Source: Morella rubra
Lineage: Eukaryota; Streptophyta; Magnoliopsida; Fagales; Myricaceae
Direction of reading: 5' to 3'
Assembly: GCA_003952965.2 (NCBI GenBank)
Contig: CM025852.1
Location: forward strand, 14,171,811 to 14,235,810
Length of the DNA stretch: 64,000 nucleotides
Under the pieces are notes generated by a model. It had not been told where the DNA came from, searched no databases, and was given only the letters and a program-made list of their open reading frames with translations. A program made the position numbers and the translations under genes. This document shows, piece by piece, positions 22,820 to 33,396 of the stretch (within the stretch, counting starts at the first letter, position 1; each line of letters starts with the position of its first letter).

Positions 22820-23472
22820 GTTAATTTTTGTTTTTAAAATGAATTAATCTATCACCCCATTTTTATACACTTAACCCAAGGACACATTTCATGAAATCTG
22901 GATTTTAGTTTTAAGAATAACTACTACTGACCCATTACTTTATATAAAATCATTAGTCGAGTAACCTAGATATACCAGAAATTTCAAAGCTAATGACGGA
23001 TACTGCAAATGGGGAAATTTTGAAAACCTAGGTTTATTGAAGTACTAAGTAAGCGGCACAAGTGTAAGCTGGATTAACAAATCCATGTAATAGAGGGAGA
23101 AGCACATGCAATAAATCAATAAAATACAAAACCCATTAACTAGGAGACAGCTCGAACTGATTTCGGGACCACAAGTAAGTAATTATAAATCTCACATTTA
23201 GTCAATATTAAATGAAGAGAGAGAGAGAGAGAGAGAGAGATTTGTACCTTTTCGTGGACTTAAGAGATGCTTAAACAAAGTGGTGGGGAAAGATTCAAAC
23301 AAATGCAAGTGGGGAGAAGTGGGGTAAGCGACAATAGAGAAAATGAAGATGAGCGGCGCAGAGAAGAGGGAGCCAAAGAAAATATCGGAAGGACGTAGGG
23401 TTAGTGGGTTCATTAAGGACATAATGGGAAATTGATGTAAAAAGAACAAAAAGACAAAATTATTTTAAGTAC
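22820..23472. other. Spacer between pol and the extra ORF of Sirevirus B
   Basis: There is no supported gene. It is AT-rich non-coding retroelement DNA that includes the GA microsatellite. It could be part of an intron ending at the acceptor before 22681. Confidence 0.5.
23217..23240 (+). repeat. (GA)12 microsatellite
   Basis: Twelve uninterrupted GA units lie within the Sirevirus. The second copy (56628-56651) also has exactly twelve. That is informative because such tracts change length quickly. Confidence 0.9.
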
Positions 23473-23960
23473 ATGGAGTCTAGACGAAATACCGCATATT
23501 GGGCATCCCGAGATATCGCACACTTAGAGACGCCTGCAGTCCTGGCCGGTCATCCCAGGCAAACAGGTCTGCCCTGTCGTTCTGGGCTTGTCCCCAGTCA
23601 TCCCGGCATACAGGTGCACCTCGGCCATCCCGGGCATACCGAGCTCCCTTGTCTTACTTGTCTTCCCGGGCATATTTGCGCCCCTGACTTACCTGTCTTC
23701 CGGGGCAGTTGACTTACCAGTCTTGGGCATTGACTTACCAGTCTATTGGGGCATTTTAGCGCTGTCTGACCGGGCTTTTTCTTTTACAAACACACCCGGC
23801 CTTGCGGAACTACCCTGTATCATGGCCTTTGTCCCGGGCATCCTCTCAATACAGGTCTCTCCTGTATTACCGGGCTTGTCCCGTTCATCCCGGTCAGCCC
23901 AGGCCCCGAATTTATCCTGGCTTACAGAGCTTATCCCCGGTCTTATTTTTAAAAAACCAC
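23473..23960. repeat. GC-rich degenerate repeat block inside Sirevirus B
   Basis: About 490 bp of much higher GC than its surroundings, built from variants of 'CATCCCGGGCATAC' and 'GACTTACCAGTCTTGGGCA'. It sits just downstream of pol in element sense. Several ORFs cross it in different frames, but each is rich in Pro, Ser and Gly from composition and none has a domain. It may be a structured RNA region or an insert; function unknown. Confidence 0.6.
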
Positions 23961-23983
23961 TCCAACATAAGACATAGAACATT

Positions 23984-26900
23984 TTATAACATAATAGATG
24001 GTGAAAAATTATTTAACTTCCTAAGCAAAGCTTGATTGGCTAGTACATTAAATAAAGCGGAATACCAACAATTATTTTTAGGCATTTGACAAATACCAAC
24101 AGCTTGCCTTAAACATTCAAATCTTGCCGAATCAAGTGGTTTTGTAAATAAATCAGCAAGTTGATTTTCTGTAGGTACATGTTCAATAGAGATAACTTGT
24201 TTTTCTACTAAGTCACGTATAAAGTGATGCCTAATGTCTATATGCTTTGTTCTTGAGTGCTGTACAGGATTTTTAGAAATATTGATTGCACTCGTATTAT
24301 CACAATAAACAAGCATAGAATCTTGATGAATGTCATAATCATAGAGCATTTGTTTCATCCATAAGAGTTGTGTACAACAACTACCCATGGCTATATATTC
24401 GGCCTCAGCAGTTGACAAAGATACGAAATGAGTGTTAGATTCTTTAGAGTACCAAATACCATAATCAACAGTACCATTAACATAGCGAATTATTTTCTTC
24501 ACTGCATCCATATGAGATTCTTTGGGATTTGCTTGAAATCTAGCACAAATCCCTACACTAAAAGATATATCTGGTCTGCTAGCAGTTAAGTATAATTCAC
24601 ATCAATTTTACCGAGGTATTCATTGGTACCTTGGTATGCTTCTTACTGTCTAAACCAAAACGTTTTACTAAGTTCTTTGCATATTTTGACTGAGAGATAA
24701 ACAGCCCTTCCTTGCATTGTTTAATTTGCAGTCCTAGAAAATAATGTAATTCACCTACCATACTCATTTCAAATTCTTTTTTCATGGATTCTGCAAACTC
24801 ATTAGCAAGTGACTCTATTGGTGAACCGAACACTATATCATCTACATATATTTGGCTATTATAAGATGTTTGTTAGTTTTCTTTATAAAGAGAGTGCGAT
24901 CAGCACCTCCTCTATCAAACCCTTTTTCAAGCAAATATGTGGTTAATCTTTCGTACCAAGCTCTAGGAGCTTGTTTTAACCCATAGAGAGCTTTCTTAAG
25001 CTTGAAAACATGATTAGGATACTTAGGATCTATAAATCCTTTTGGTTGTTCTACAAACACTTCTTCTTGCAGAATACCATTTAAAAATGCGGATTTTACA
25101 TCCATTTGATATAATTTAAAACCCATTGAACAAGATATGCTAATAAAATTCGAATGGATTCTAATCTTGCTACTGGTGCAAAGTTTCATCGAAATCGATG
25201 CCTTCTATTTGAGAGTAGCCTTGAGCTACAAGGGGCTTTATTTCTAACGACTACACCATTTTCATCAGATTTGTTCTTATAGATCCATTTTGTACCAATA
25301 ATATTGTTATTAGTAGGTCTAGGTACTAAATACCACACATCATTCCTAATGAATTGATTTAGCTCTTCATGCATGGCATTAACCCAACATTCATCCTTTA
25401 AAGCCTCATTAATATTTTTCGGTTCAACCAAAGACACATAGCATGATATGAAATTTGGTTTAGAACTCTACCTCTTAACCTCATACCTTCATTTATCTGA
25501 CCAATGACATTTTGTTTAGGATGATTCAGTTTCACTCGTGAAGAGGGTTCTTTAGCTTCATCAGAGTCAGAGTCTTTGTTTCCATCAGATTCTGTGTCAA
25601 CTTGATCATCATTTTCCTCAGTTAATTCTGAATGCTCTGTAGCTTCATGCTCTTCTTCAACCTGATTTTCTTGTTTCTCAACAGTATTCTCAAGCTCATT
25701 CAGGTTAGTAGCATCATATAAATCATCATCTATTTTAACATTAATGGTTTCCATAACAGTGAGAGTACGTAGATTAAAAACTCGATAAGCCCTACTAGAT
25801 GATGAATATCCTAAAAATATTCCTTCATCACTACGTGTGTCAAATTTACCTAAGTTTTCTCTATCACGTAGAATGTAACACTTACTACCAAATATTTTAA
25901 AATACTTCACTGTAGGTCTTTTTCATACCATATTTCATAAGGCGTTTTATGAGTTTTAGGACGAAGATAGACACGATTTATAATATGACATGCAGTGTTT
26001 ATTGCTTCACCCCAAAATTTTTGGGCAATACTTTACTATGAAGCATAACCGAGCCATTTCTTGAAGGACTCGGTTTTTCCTTTCTACTACTCCGTTTTGC
26101 TGTGGAGTAATGGGTGCTGAAAATTCTTTATGTATTCCTTCTTCATGGCAAAATGTTTGTAAGCTTGAATTATCGAACTCTGTCCCATGGTCACTTCGAA
26201 TTCTTAAAATTTTACATCCTTGTTCATTTTTCAAACGATTACAAAGTCTTTTAACCTTCTCAAAGGTTTCAGACTTGTCTCTTAGTAACTCAATCCAGGT
26301 ATACCTGGAGAAATCATCTACTACAACAAGTATGTATTTTCTGCCACCAAGACTTTCAGTCCTTGTTGGCCCCATTAAGTCCATATGCAATAATTCTAAA
26401 CATTTCGAAGTACGAATATTAGTTGTCTTCTTATGAGATGTTCTAACTTGTTTGCCAAGTTGACATGGTCCACAAACTTTGTCAACTATCTTAGCTAATT
26501 TAGGAACACCATCAACTATACTAGAAATGTTCGATAAGTCTCTATAATTTAAGTGACCTAATCTTTGATGCCAAAGTTGAGATATATCAATTTTTGAACT
26601 ATTACATGATACATCAGCATTAATAACTAGTCCATAACAATTATCCGATGTACGAGTTCCACTAAAAATGGATTTACCTTTAGAATCAATCACCGAACAA
26701 TTATTTTTGGTGAATTTAACATCAAGACCAGCATCACATATCTGACTTATGCTTAATAAATTCGATTTTAAACCTTGCACATAGAACACATCATTAAAAA
26801 TCAAATTGCCAGGGAGAGTTATAGATCCTTTACCAAGAATTTCAGACTTGTTTCCATCTCCAAAAGTTACAGCACCTCCTTTGCTATCTTTAAAAGTTGT

Positions 26901-27107
26901 GAAGAGACTTTTATCTCCACACATGTGTTTTGAGCAGCCGCTGTCAAGGTACCAAATAAAGTTATTTTTTGCCTTTAAGGCAATATGTGCTACAAAACAA
27001 GAGTTAGTCTCTTTCTTTTTCCAAACTAACTTTTGATTAATAGCAGGACTTAGCTTTTGATTTATAATCTGAATTTGTTTAGATAACATGCTTACTTGAC
27101 TCAGCAA
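23984..27107 (-). pseudogene. pol: Sirevirus B pol (protease, integrase, reverse transcriptase, RNase H)
   Basis: From 27107 downward: protease with WYLDSGCSKHM near 26930-26960; integrase zinc module WHQRLGHLNY...CGPCQLGK near 26455-26580; integrase core at about 26030-26400 with DDFSRYTW and ITPQQNGVVERKNR. Then reverse transcriptase with TKWIYKNK, MDVKSAFLNG, KALYGLKQAPRAW and YVDD at 24837-24848. RNase H has SLSTAEAEYIAM, YCDNTSAI, TKHIDIRHHF and the LADLFTKPLD tail. RNase H lacks the segment with its first catalytic Asp: WYSKESN runs almost directly into STAEAEY, a deletion of roughly 50 residues. A shorter deletion follows MNTSVKLM. Frameshifts fall near 26048, 25910, 25440, 25190 and 24840. 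The gene is inactive. Confidence 0.92.
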
Positions 27108-27112
27108 CTTAT

Positions 27113-28828
27113 CAAATTCAGACTTAGATATATTATTTGAAAATGAAGAAACAGTCTTTTTCCATTTCTCAAGAGATCAAAACATTTAGGCTTAGTATGA
27201 CCAACTTTACCACAATGAAAACACTTAGGAATAAACTTGGAAAACTTAGATTTAAACAAAACAGGAGCTTGAGAAGTGACTACCTTGTTTACCTTTTCTT
27301 GAGGTGCGGGTGCACTCTGAATTTTCTGGGTAGATGGCACAAAAACTACCTTGTTTGAGGATGTAGATGCTGCTGTAGTATGATCAAAACCTAATCCTCT
27401 TTTATTTCCATCCGATTGTCCTATACTTAGCATTTTATTAAGTTTGCTGGTACCACATGAAAATTTCTTAAGCTGTTCATTAGCTAGGTCCAGCTCCTTT
27501 GATAGTTTAGATGCTAGATCTTCTAGAGAAGTGTTCATAGTCATAAGTTCTTGAATCATAGCATTTTCTCTACTAACTTTTCAGCTAGTTCATCTCTTTC
27601 TTTTTCAACAAGAACTATTTTCTTAGAAGTTAAGACATTTTCCTTCTTAATTTTAACACTTTCCTCATATAACTCTTGATAAGATTCTTTTAGGCCCTCA
27701 AGCTCATCAACATCCTCGTTAATAATTTCTTCTGCATCATCAAAATCAAGTAAACTCATCAGTTTTAATAGAAGATGTAAATGCAAGAAAATTTACCTTA
27801 TCATTATTTGAAGTTTCTGCATCTGAGGAATTTGACTCTATGTCAGAATCTGAAAGTGTTGTCTTCATAGCGTTCTTCCCTTTCGATTTCAAGTAAGTAG
27901 GACATTCAGCTTTAAAGTGCCCAAAGCCTTTGCACCCGTGACATTGCAGCCCTTGTTCTTGCTTCTTTTTGAACTCTTTCTTTTCAGATTTATCCCTCTG
28001 CTCATCACTATTCCAGCTTGGTTTCTTAGTAGCTTTCCAATTCGATTTTTGGCCTTTCCAATTTCTGCCCTTCTTAAACTTAAATGCTTTCCTAAATTTT
28101 TTAACAAACAAGGCCATGTCTTCTTCATCAAACATTCATCTTCAGATTCGGAATCCTCTTCTATTGAGTTCAATGCAATGGATTTTCCTTTCTTTGTTGC
28201 AGGAAGAGTCATTTCGTAGGTCTGAAGAGATCCTACAAGTTCATCTAGTTTGATGGAATCCAATATTTTGCTCTCTTCAATAGCAGTCACCTTAGGCCTA
28301 AATCTCTCCGGTAATGACCTTAAGACTTTACGAACTACTTTGGATTCAGCCATCTTCTCTCCTAGGCTAAAACTCGAGTTTACCAAGTTGGTGAGTTTCC
28401 CATAAAAGTCATCAAAGCACTCATCCTCCTCATTCTAAGTTCTTCAAACTTAGAAATAATCATCTGCAATTTTGAGTCTCTAACAGCCTTGGTTCCTTCA
28501 TGGGTTGTACAAAGAATGTCCCAAGCTTCTTTTGCCGTTTCACAATTTGAAATTCTTATAAACTCCTCAGCCGACACACTAGTAAATATGCATTTAATCC
28601 CTTATTATTCCAGCCTGCTGTCTCTCTTTCACTCGTGCTCCAAAGTTGTGAATCCTTTTCACTAGTGACCTCATTAACCGTAACCATTGGTTTTTCCCAT
28701 CCATTAGTCACTACTGTCCAAACTCTTTCGTCTATGGATTTTAGGAATGCTCACATCCTAACTTTCCAATAAGCATAGTTTGATCCATCGAAAAATGGTG
28801 GAACACTTAGAGAATGGCTCCTATCCAT
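27113..28828 (-). pseudogene. gag: Sirevirus B gag
   Basis: It starts at the ATG at 28828 (MDRSHSLSVPPFFDGSNYAY), 34 bp from the primer-binding site. The N-terminal half is copia capsid-like. A knuckle CHGCKGFGHFKAEC lies near 27895-27940. A long heptad-like Glu/Lys/Leu region (27480-27740) predicts a coiled coil, and a second knuckle CFHCGKVGHTKPKC lies near 27170-27210. A long gag with a coiled coil is known for Sireviruses, where it has been linked to binding of dynein light chain 8-like host proteins. Breaks: codon 26 is TGA (28751-28753) where the second copy has CGA; an extra A lies near 27748 and a missing T near 27567 relative to the second copy. Three frame changes are common to both copies. 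Confidence 0.88.
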
Positions 28829-28861
28829 CTCTACTAATTTGAGTCTAAAGAATCGAGATCT

Positions 28862-28873
28862 GCTCTGATACCA
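28862..28873 (-). other. Primer-binding site of Sirevirus B
   Basis: On the minus strand TGGTATCAGAGC lies two bases inside the 5' LTR, a perfect match to the initiator methionine tRNA type site. Confidence 0.93.
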
Positions 28874-28875
28874 AT

Positions 28876-30033
28876 TGAACGGAATTATTTAAGACTCAAT
28901 ACCAACAACTGAACCTAGAGGGGGGGTGAATAGGTTCTGCAGCTAAAACTTTAAATCTTTTAATTTAACAATACGTTTTCTGCACAAACTACACAAACCA
29001 GATCAGTAAGTTCAATACCCACACGTTTTACAGCAATGCAAATAATCCAATAGACAATAAATCAATTAAGTTTGAATCTATATTCAAGATTCTTTCAAAA
29101 CAAGAACACCTGAAACTTCAGTTATAGTTCACAATTATTAACACTTTAATCAAGAACAATAATTAACAGATCAATCACCACACAAAGACACAATCTTTTG
29201 GTTACGAAGAGAAAATCTCTTGGAAACAAATTCCAAGAGAGAAAAACTCTCCGGGCCCGTAGGCCAGGTAACGATTTCACTAGCTTTTCAAACTCGAAAT
29301 ACAAGGTGATCCATAGACTCAAGAATACCCAATATCCTAGTCTAACACACTTGATTTCTTACCCGAAAACACCATTCGGATCTGCTCCAATGCAGGGATT
29401 GAGAACTCTCATCCATTCAAAAAGCTAACTACCTTTACCTAGCTATTCATACCTTGCCGTCCTCCATTGCGAACTCGCAACAACAGCAAACGCACGAACT
29501 TGGCACTTGGACCTTCAAGATTTCAGCAACCTCCGAAAGTCTTGAATCTCTTTTGGGGAAATAACCACGGTGATCAATCTATAGAACTAAGAATCCTAAA
29601 GAGAGGGGTTTATCTTCAAGGCTCCATTCTCAGTTCATACACACGAAGGCTTAGAAAAATGGGGGCAGAAATATGCAAGAGAAGTTTCACGTAGAAGGCA
29701 CGATATTTCTTGATTTTTCTAAACAATCTTTCGTAATAAAATCAAGGGGGTTATAAGCTCTGGGTGACTCACGTTTTAAGTGGAGGGTCTAAGGCTTTTT
29801 GGGTCTTTCATGATGTCATCCATTTAGTTATAAACGGACTAACCAACTTCTGTTACTGCAGTGCCCCAAATCGCTGCTTCTGTCTGACTTCCAGCTAACT
29901 TGACATTTCTGGGTAAAAACTCAGCCTTTTACTTCTATCTTCAATTCTTCATAGAAGCTTCGAAACACCTTAATATCTCAGGAAATAAACTAAATTACAT
30001 GTGAAGTATAGCCAACTAAAATAGTCCCTAATA
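28876..30033 (-). repeat. 5' LTR of Sirevirus B
   Basis: 1158 bp; in plus orientation TGAACGGAATT ... CCCTAATA. The outer terminal CA (plus strand) has mutated to TA. It contains a minus-strand TATAACCCCC-type box at about 29747-29754, a possible promoter. The GATAT repeat follows directly. Confidence 0.9.
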
Positions 30034-30413
30034 GATATAAAAGTAGTACGAGTACAAATTCATACCGTAGCATTAAAGGTTAGGATGTCGATACCGAAGG
30101 ACCTTTGGAAACGGATGGATGACTCTCGTGGTCTCTGCATCCATACTGAGTCTTTTTAACTCACATGATAGATTCATGAGATGACAACTCAGAGATCCCA
30201 TTTGAGGAGGACCCCCACAGCTGACGGTAGACCTAGGCCTATCGAGTCCCTGTCCATGAAGTCATGCATATCTCAATTGATATTATCATAGCAGGCAGGC
30301 AGACATGGTACTAGAGGTGGTGACGTATATGACCTTATTGAACCATGACTCTTATCACCTTCAGAGCTAATCACACATGGCTAACGCGAGTTGCCCTCTA
30401 GAATATTTCAGAG
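30034..30413. other. Flank between Sirevirus B and the hAT element
   Basis: There is no gene. It starts with the GATAT target duplication and ends with TTTCAGAG (30406-30413), the left target duplication of the hAT element. The segment 30381-30413 is the first half of a local repeat whose other copy is at 31641. It recurs at 63444-63823. Confidence 0.6.
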
Positions 30414-31168
30414 TAGGGTTGTGCATAAGCGGTGGCGGTTATGCCCTCCACCGCCACCGCTATGGGCAATTGTCCAAAAATGGACACCGCAACCGACACC
30501 TAATGGTGACGGTTTTGAAGATGGCGGTAGCGGTAGCAGTTACAGCCACCCAAACCAGATCTGCACAAATCATTAAAAAAAATAAAACAAAACAAAAGCA
30601 GATCAACAATAAATTACCCAACAACTTTCAACCCAAAACGAATTTGCAAATCCCAAAACGATATCAACCTAACAACAAATCAAAGCAACCAAATCAACCC
30701 AACAACGAATCACAGTAACCTAACAACGAATCAAAGCAACCAAATCATAGAGGGAAAAAAGAGAGAGAGAAAGCAACGCATAGGCTAGAGACTAGAGAGA
30801 GAGAAGAAAGAGATCTTCATATGCTATAGAGGCGCCGTGATTGTTGAAGATCGCTGATGTTGGTGGAGGAGATAGGCGTTGATCGGGGAGGGGGAAAGGA
30901 GAACGGAGAAAATTTTTGGGGGAGGGGGCTTTACTTTGCCGTCTACGAAAATGGGAAGGAGGGAGGGGTTTCGAGGCCCCTCAAACAACCACGTTTCTCT
31001 TTAAAGAGAAACGTCTTCGTTTGTATAAAATAAAAGAAAAGAAAATTAAAACGGTTTTAATCTAGCATCGTTACTAGTGCCGCCATGGGGCGGGGAGCGG
31101 TTTACGGCACCCGTACCGGTGGCGAGGCTGGTAAACCGACACACCGCTGATACCAGTACACAACCCTA
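30414..31168. mobile_element. Non-autonomous hAT transposon (755 bp)
   Basis: The terminal inverted repeats are TAGGGTTGTGCA on the left and TGTACTGG...-complementary ACACAACCCTA on the right, starting with the TAGGG typical of plant hAT elements. Perfect 8-bp target duplications TTTCAGAG lie at 30406-30413 and 31169-31176. The subterminal parts are rich in 'CCGCCACCGC'/'GCGGTGGCGG' motifs. No transposase is encoded, so it needs a hAT transposase in trans. A related empty site lies at about 31662. Confidence 0.92.
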
Positions 31169-31176
31169 TTTCAGAG

Positions 31177-32344
31177 TCTATACCACCAACTCAACTTCTA
31201 TAATGTTTTTTTTTTTTTCTAAAAGAAAAAAAAAACTTCTAGAACATTTGCCATGTTGTTTAATTTTTTTTTTGTTTCTCTCTCTTTTGCTCTCCTCTTT
31301 TTGTTTTCTTTCCTTCTCGAGAGATAGTATGATATGAAGAATATTAAATAAAATTTCAACATTACCGGGTTATTATTGAAAGAAAATTTCAATTTTAGGT
31401 TTGATGACTCTTTAAGTGTGTGTCTAACAAACCAAAAGGCTATTTCAGTATAACTGCATTCTTTAGTTTGAGACAAATATAGTTAGGATTGTTAAGAGGA
31501 ATTAGAATTTTTCAATTCTTCCGCCACTGGTACCAGAAAGGCCTAATTTTGAAAAATCCAATGCTTTTATCAGTTTCCGGTGTCTCCGACACCAGCTGAG
31601 CGAATACTAGTAGAACTGAATTTTAATATTTTTTTAAAGACTAACCCGAGCTGCCCTCTAGTATATTTGAGTCTGTATTACCAACTCAACTTCTACAACA
31701 TTTGCCATGTTGTTTTTTTTTTTTTTTTTTTATCTTTTATCTTCTTCTTTTTTATTCTTTTCTCTCTCTTTTCTTTCTATTCTCTTCGTTTTTTTTCTTT
31801 CCTTCTGTTTCTCTCTATTTTGCGATGTTGTTACGTAGTATAAATTTGTTCAAAAGTTTTTTTGAATAAAGCTTTGTGGTGTGGAGGTTTCTTTAATAAA
31901 CTTGGCATTTCTATACTACTAAGAATGAGTTGTCAAGAGAAGAACATTTTGTAAACGTGTACACCTTATCAGTGGCGTTTGTGTTTTAAAACTTTAGTTA
32001 TTCTAAAATTTTAACCTAATAAAATAATTAAAAATAATCTCTTTTTCTATTAAATAATTATTTTTTATTATAATAAATTAAAAAATTCATTCAAATTATC
32101 TTTCTTTTTACTTTTTCATCAATTCTTATATCCAAAATTTTAACCACACTATTTTTATATACAAAATTTTAGAACACAAACCTTAAAATATAATTAAGGC
32201 TGTTCGGAAGATCTGAAAATTTTAAATTCCCTGCCACGATCTTTACTCCCCAACTTGATGGAATAAATAGAAAAGGTGAGAAAATCGTAGGATAAAGATT
32301 AACTAGATTTGCCGAGTGCAAAGTCTACTTCACAATGACCTAAC
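31177..32344. other. Intergenic DNA with a local duplicate (empty hAT site)
   Basis: There is no gene. 31641-31815 is a diverged copy of 30381-30413 joined to 31177-31330: both read GAGxTGCCCTCTAG, then ATATTT...GAGTCT, CCAACTCAACTTCTA and CATTTGCCATGTTGTT. The copy has no hAT element. Long T-rich tracts lie at 31205-31218, 31712-31730 and nearby. 31850-32340 is AT-rich with nothing recognisable. Confidence 0.6.
31201..31233. repeat. 33-bp T/A fold-back insertion flanked by an 8-bp direct repeat
   Basis: A T-run followed by an A-run could fold into a hairpin. It is bracketed by AACTTCTA at 31193-31200 and 31234-31241. The paralogous site near 31690 has one AACTTCTA and no insertion. Confidence 0.6.
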
Positions 32345-33396
32345 ACTGCAAGAAAAATGACATTAGGTGTCAAAATAAATTTTGTCACAAAATCATGCCC
32401 TTCTTTGTCAAATATAAATTTCGTTATGCAAGGTGTGCCAGGAAATACAAAAACGTCCAAACGGCCTTAAAACCGGTTTGCACGATATCTACGGGTGACG
32501 AAAGACAAAACGTTACATATTTGTAACTAGACACATTCGTCAGGAATCTACAAATCCATTCGAACGGTCTGTGAAGACGTGCGCACAGAATTTGGGTGAT
32601 AAAAACACAGTTGTCACCCATAAGTGATGCAGGTCAAATCGTCACAAAAGCTGCAATACCATCCGCACGGTCTAACCATAACGTCCCAATGACTAGGACA
32701 ATCCGCGCATGATTGACACTCGTCTATTTCAGACGACCGCAGAGAACAGTTCGTATCCGTAAACGGCTATGCTAGCGTGTGCACGTTTGTTCCCTAAACT
32801 AGGTTGTTTTATTAGTCGTTTGAACAGCGTATTAATGCGTGCGAACATTGATCCGTTATACGCTGTCTTTTTGTTTATGATATATAAACATGTTAAAATT
32901 TTAATTTTTAGGAGTATTTTTGTTGCGGATAGTTATCTTAGCAAGCACACATATATTACCTAAAACTAGGTTGTTTCATTAGACGTTAGGATGGCTTCTA
33001 TATGTGTGCAGATGTTGTTCAATGATACGCTGTCATTTTGTTTAGGATATATACACATGTCAAAAATGTATTTTTTAAGGATTATTTTTGTTGCGAATGG
33101 TTAGACTAGCGTGCGTACGTTTGTTCCCTAAAACTTGGTCATTTTATGATATGTTCAGACGGCTACCTAGTGTCTGGATGCTTGTTTGCATTAGATGGCA
33201 TCGTTTTATATGTTGTGCAAACGCTATATTACCCCGTGCGGACGATGTTAATTGATAGTTTATTTGTTTTTTCCACTTTTTTAAAAATCAAGAAATGTCT
33301 AAACTCCAACGTTTGTCATCTACCTCATTTGCCAAGGGCTCTACGCAGTAGGATCCTCAGAGTTAAGAGGATTATATGACGCGGAAGGAGCAGCTG

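Larger units (their letters stand above)
19617..30033 (-). mobile_element. Full-length Ty1/copia retrotransposon B, Sirevirus lineage
   Basis: The element is 10.4 kb on the minus strand, bounded by two LTRs of about 1.17 kb and flanked by GATAT target duplications (19612-19616 and 30034-30038). A primer-binding site lies inside the 5' LTR and a polypurine tract inside the 3' LTR. Gag has a coiled coil and two CCHC knuckles, pol is of copia order, and an extra ORF sits between pol and the 3' LTR. Several GGGGGAG purine motifs lie before the 3' LTR (complements at about 21048, 21099 and 21356). Large LTRs, long gag, extra 3' ORF and repeated purine tracts are Sirevirus traits. All ORFs carry breaks, so it is not autonomous. 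Confidence 0.93.
6351..30590 (+). repeat. Copy 1 of a large direct segmental duplication (visible part)
   Basis: Every feature in this interval recurs in the same order and orientation at 39840-64000. The offset is 33489 at the left breakpoint, 33481 from 10401 to 13961, 33477 around 14643-15994, 33411 from 18842 to about 24500, and 33410 to the window end. Thus over 3.5 kb and 5 kb stretches there is no net indel. The sequence left of 6351 is the native continuation of copia A (gag and 5' LTR), so this copy keeps its original left flank. If the duplication is tandem, the unit extends to 39839. Confidence 0.93.

Noticed and set aside
23588-23977. 129-codon plus-strand ORF
   Set aside because: Crosses the GC-rich repeat block; composition-driven and antisense to the retroelement.
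27917-28253. Plus-strand ORFs of 94-100 codons within gag
   Set aside because: Antisense shadows of the lysine-rich gag region, rich in Phe and Leu as expected for the complement.
28862-28873. tRNA-like match
   Set aside because: Only the 12-base primer-binding site complementary to a tRNA 3' end; there is no cloverleaf.
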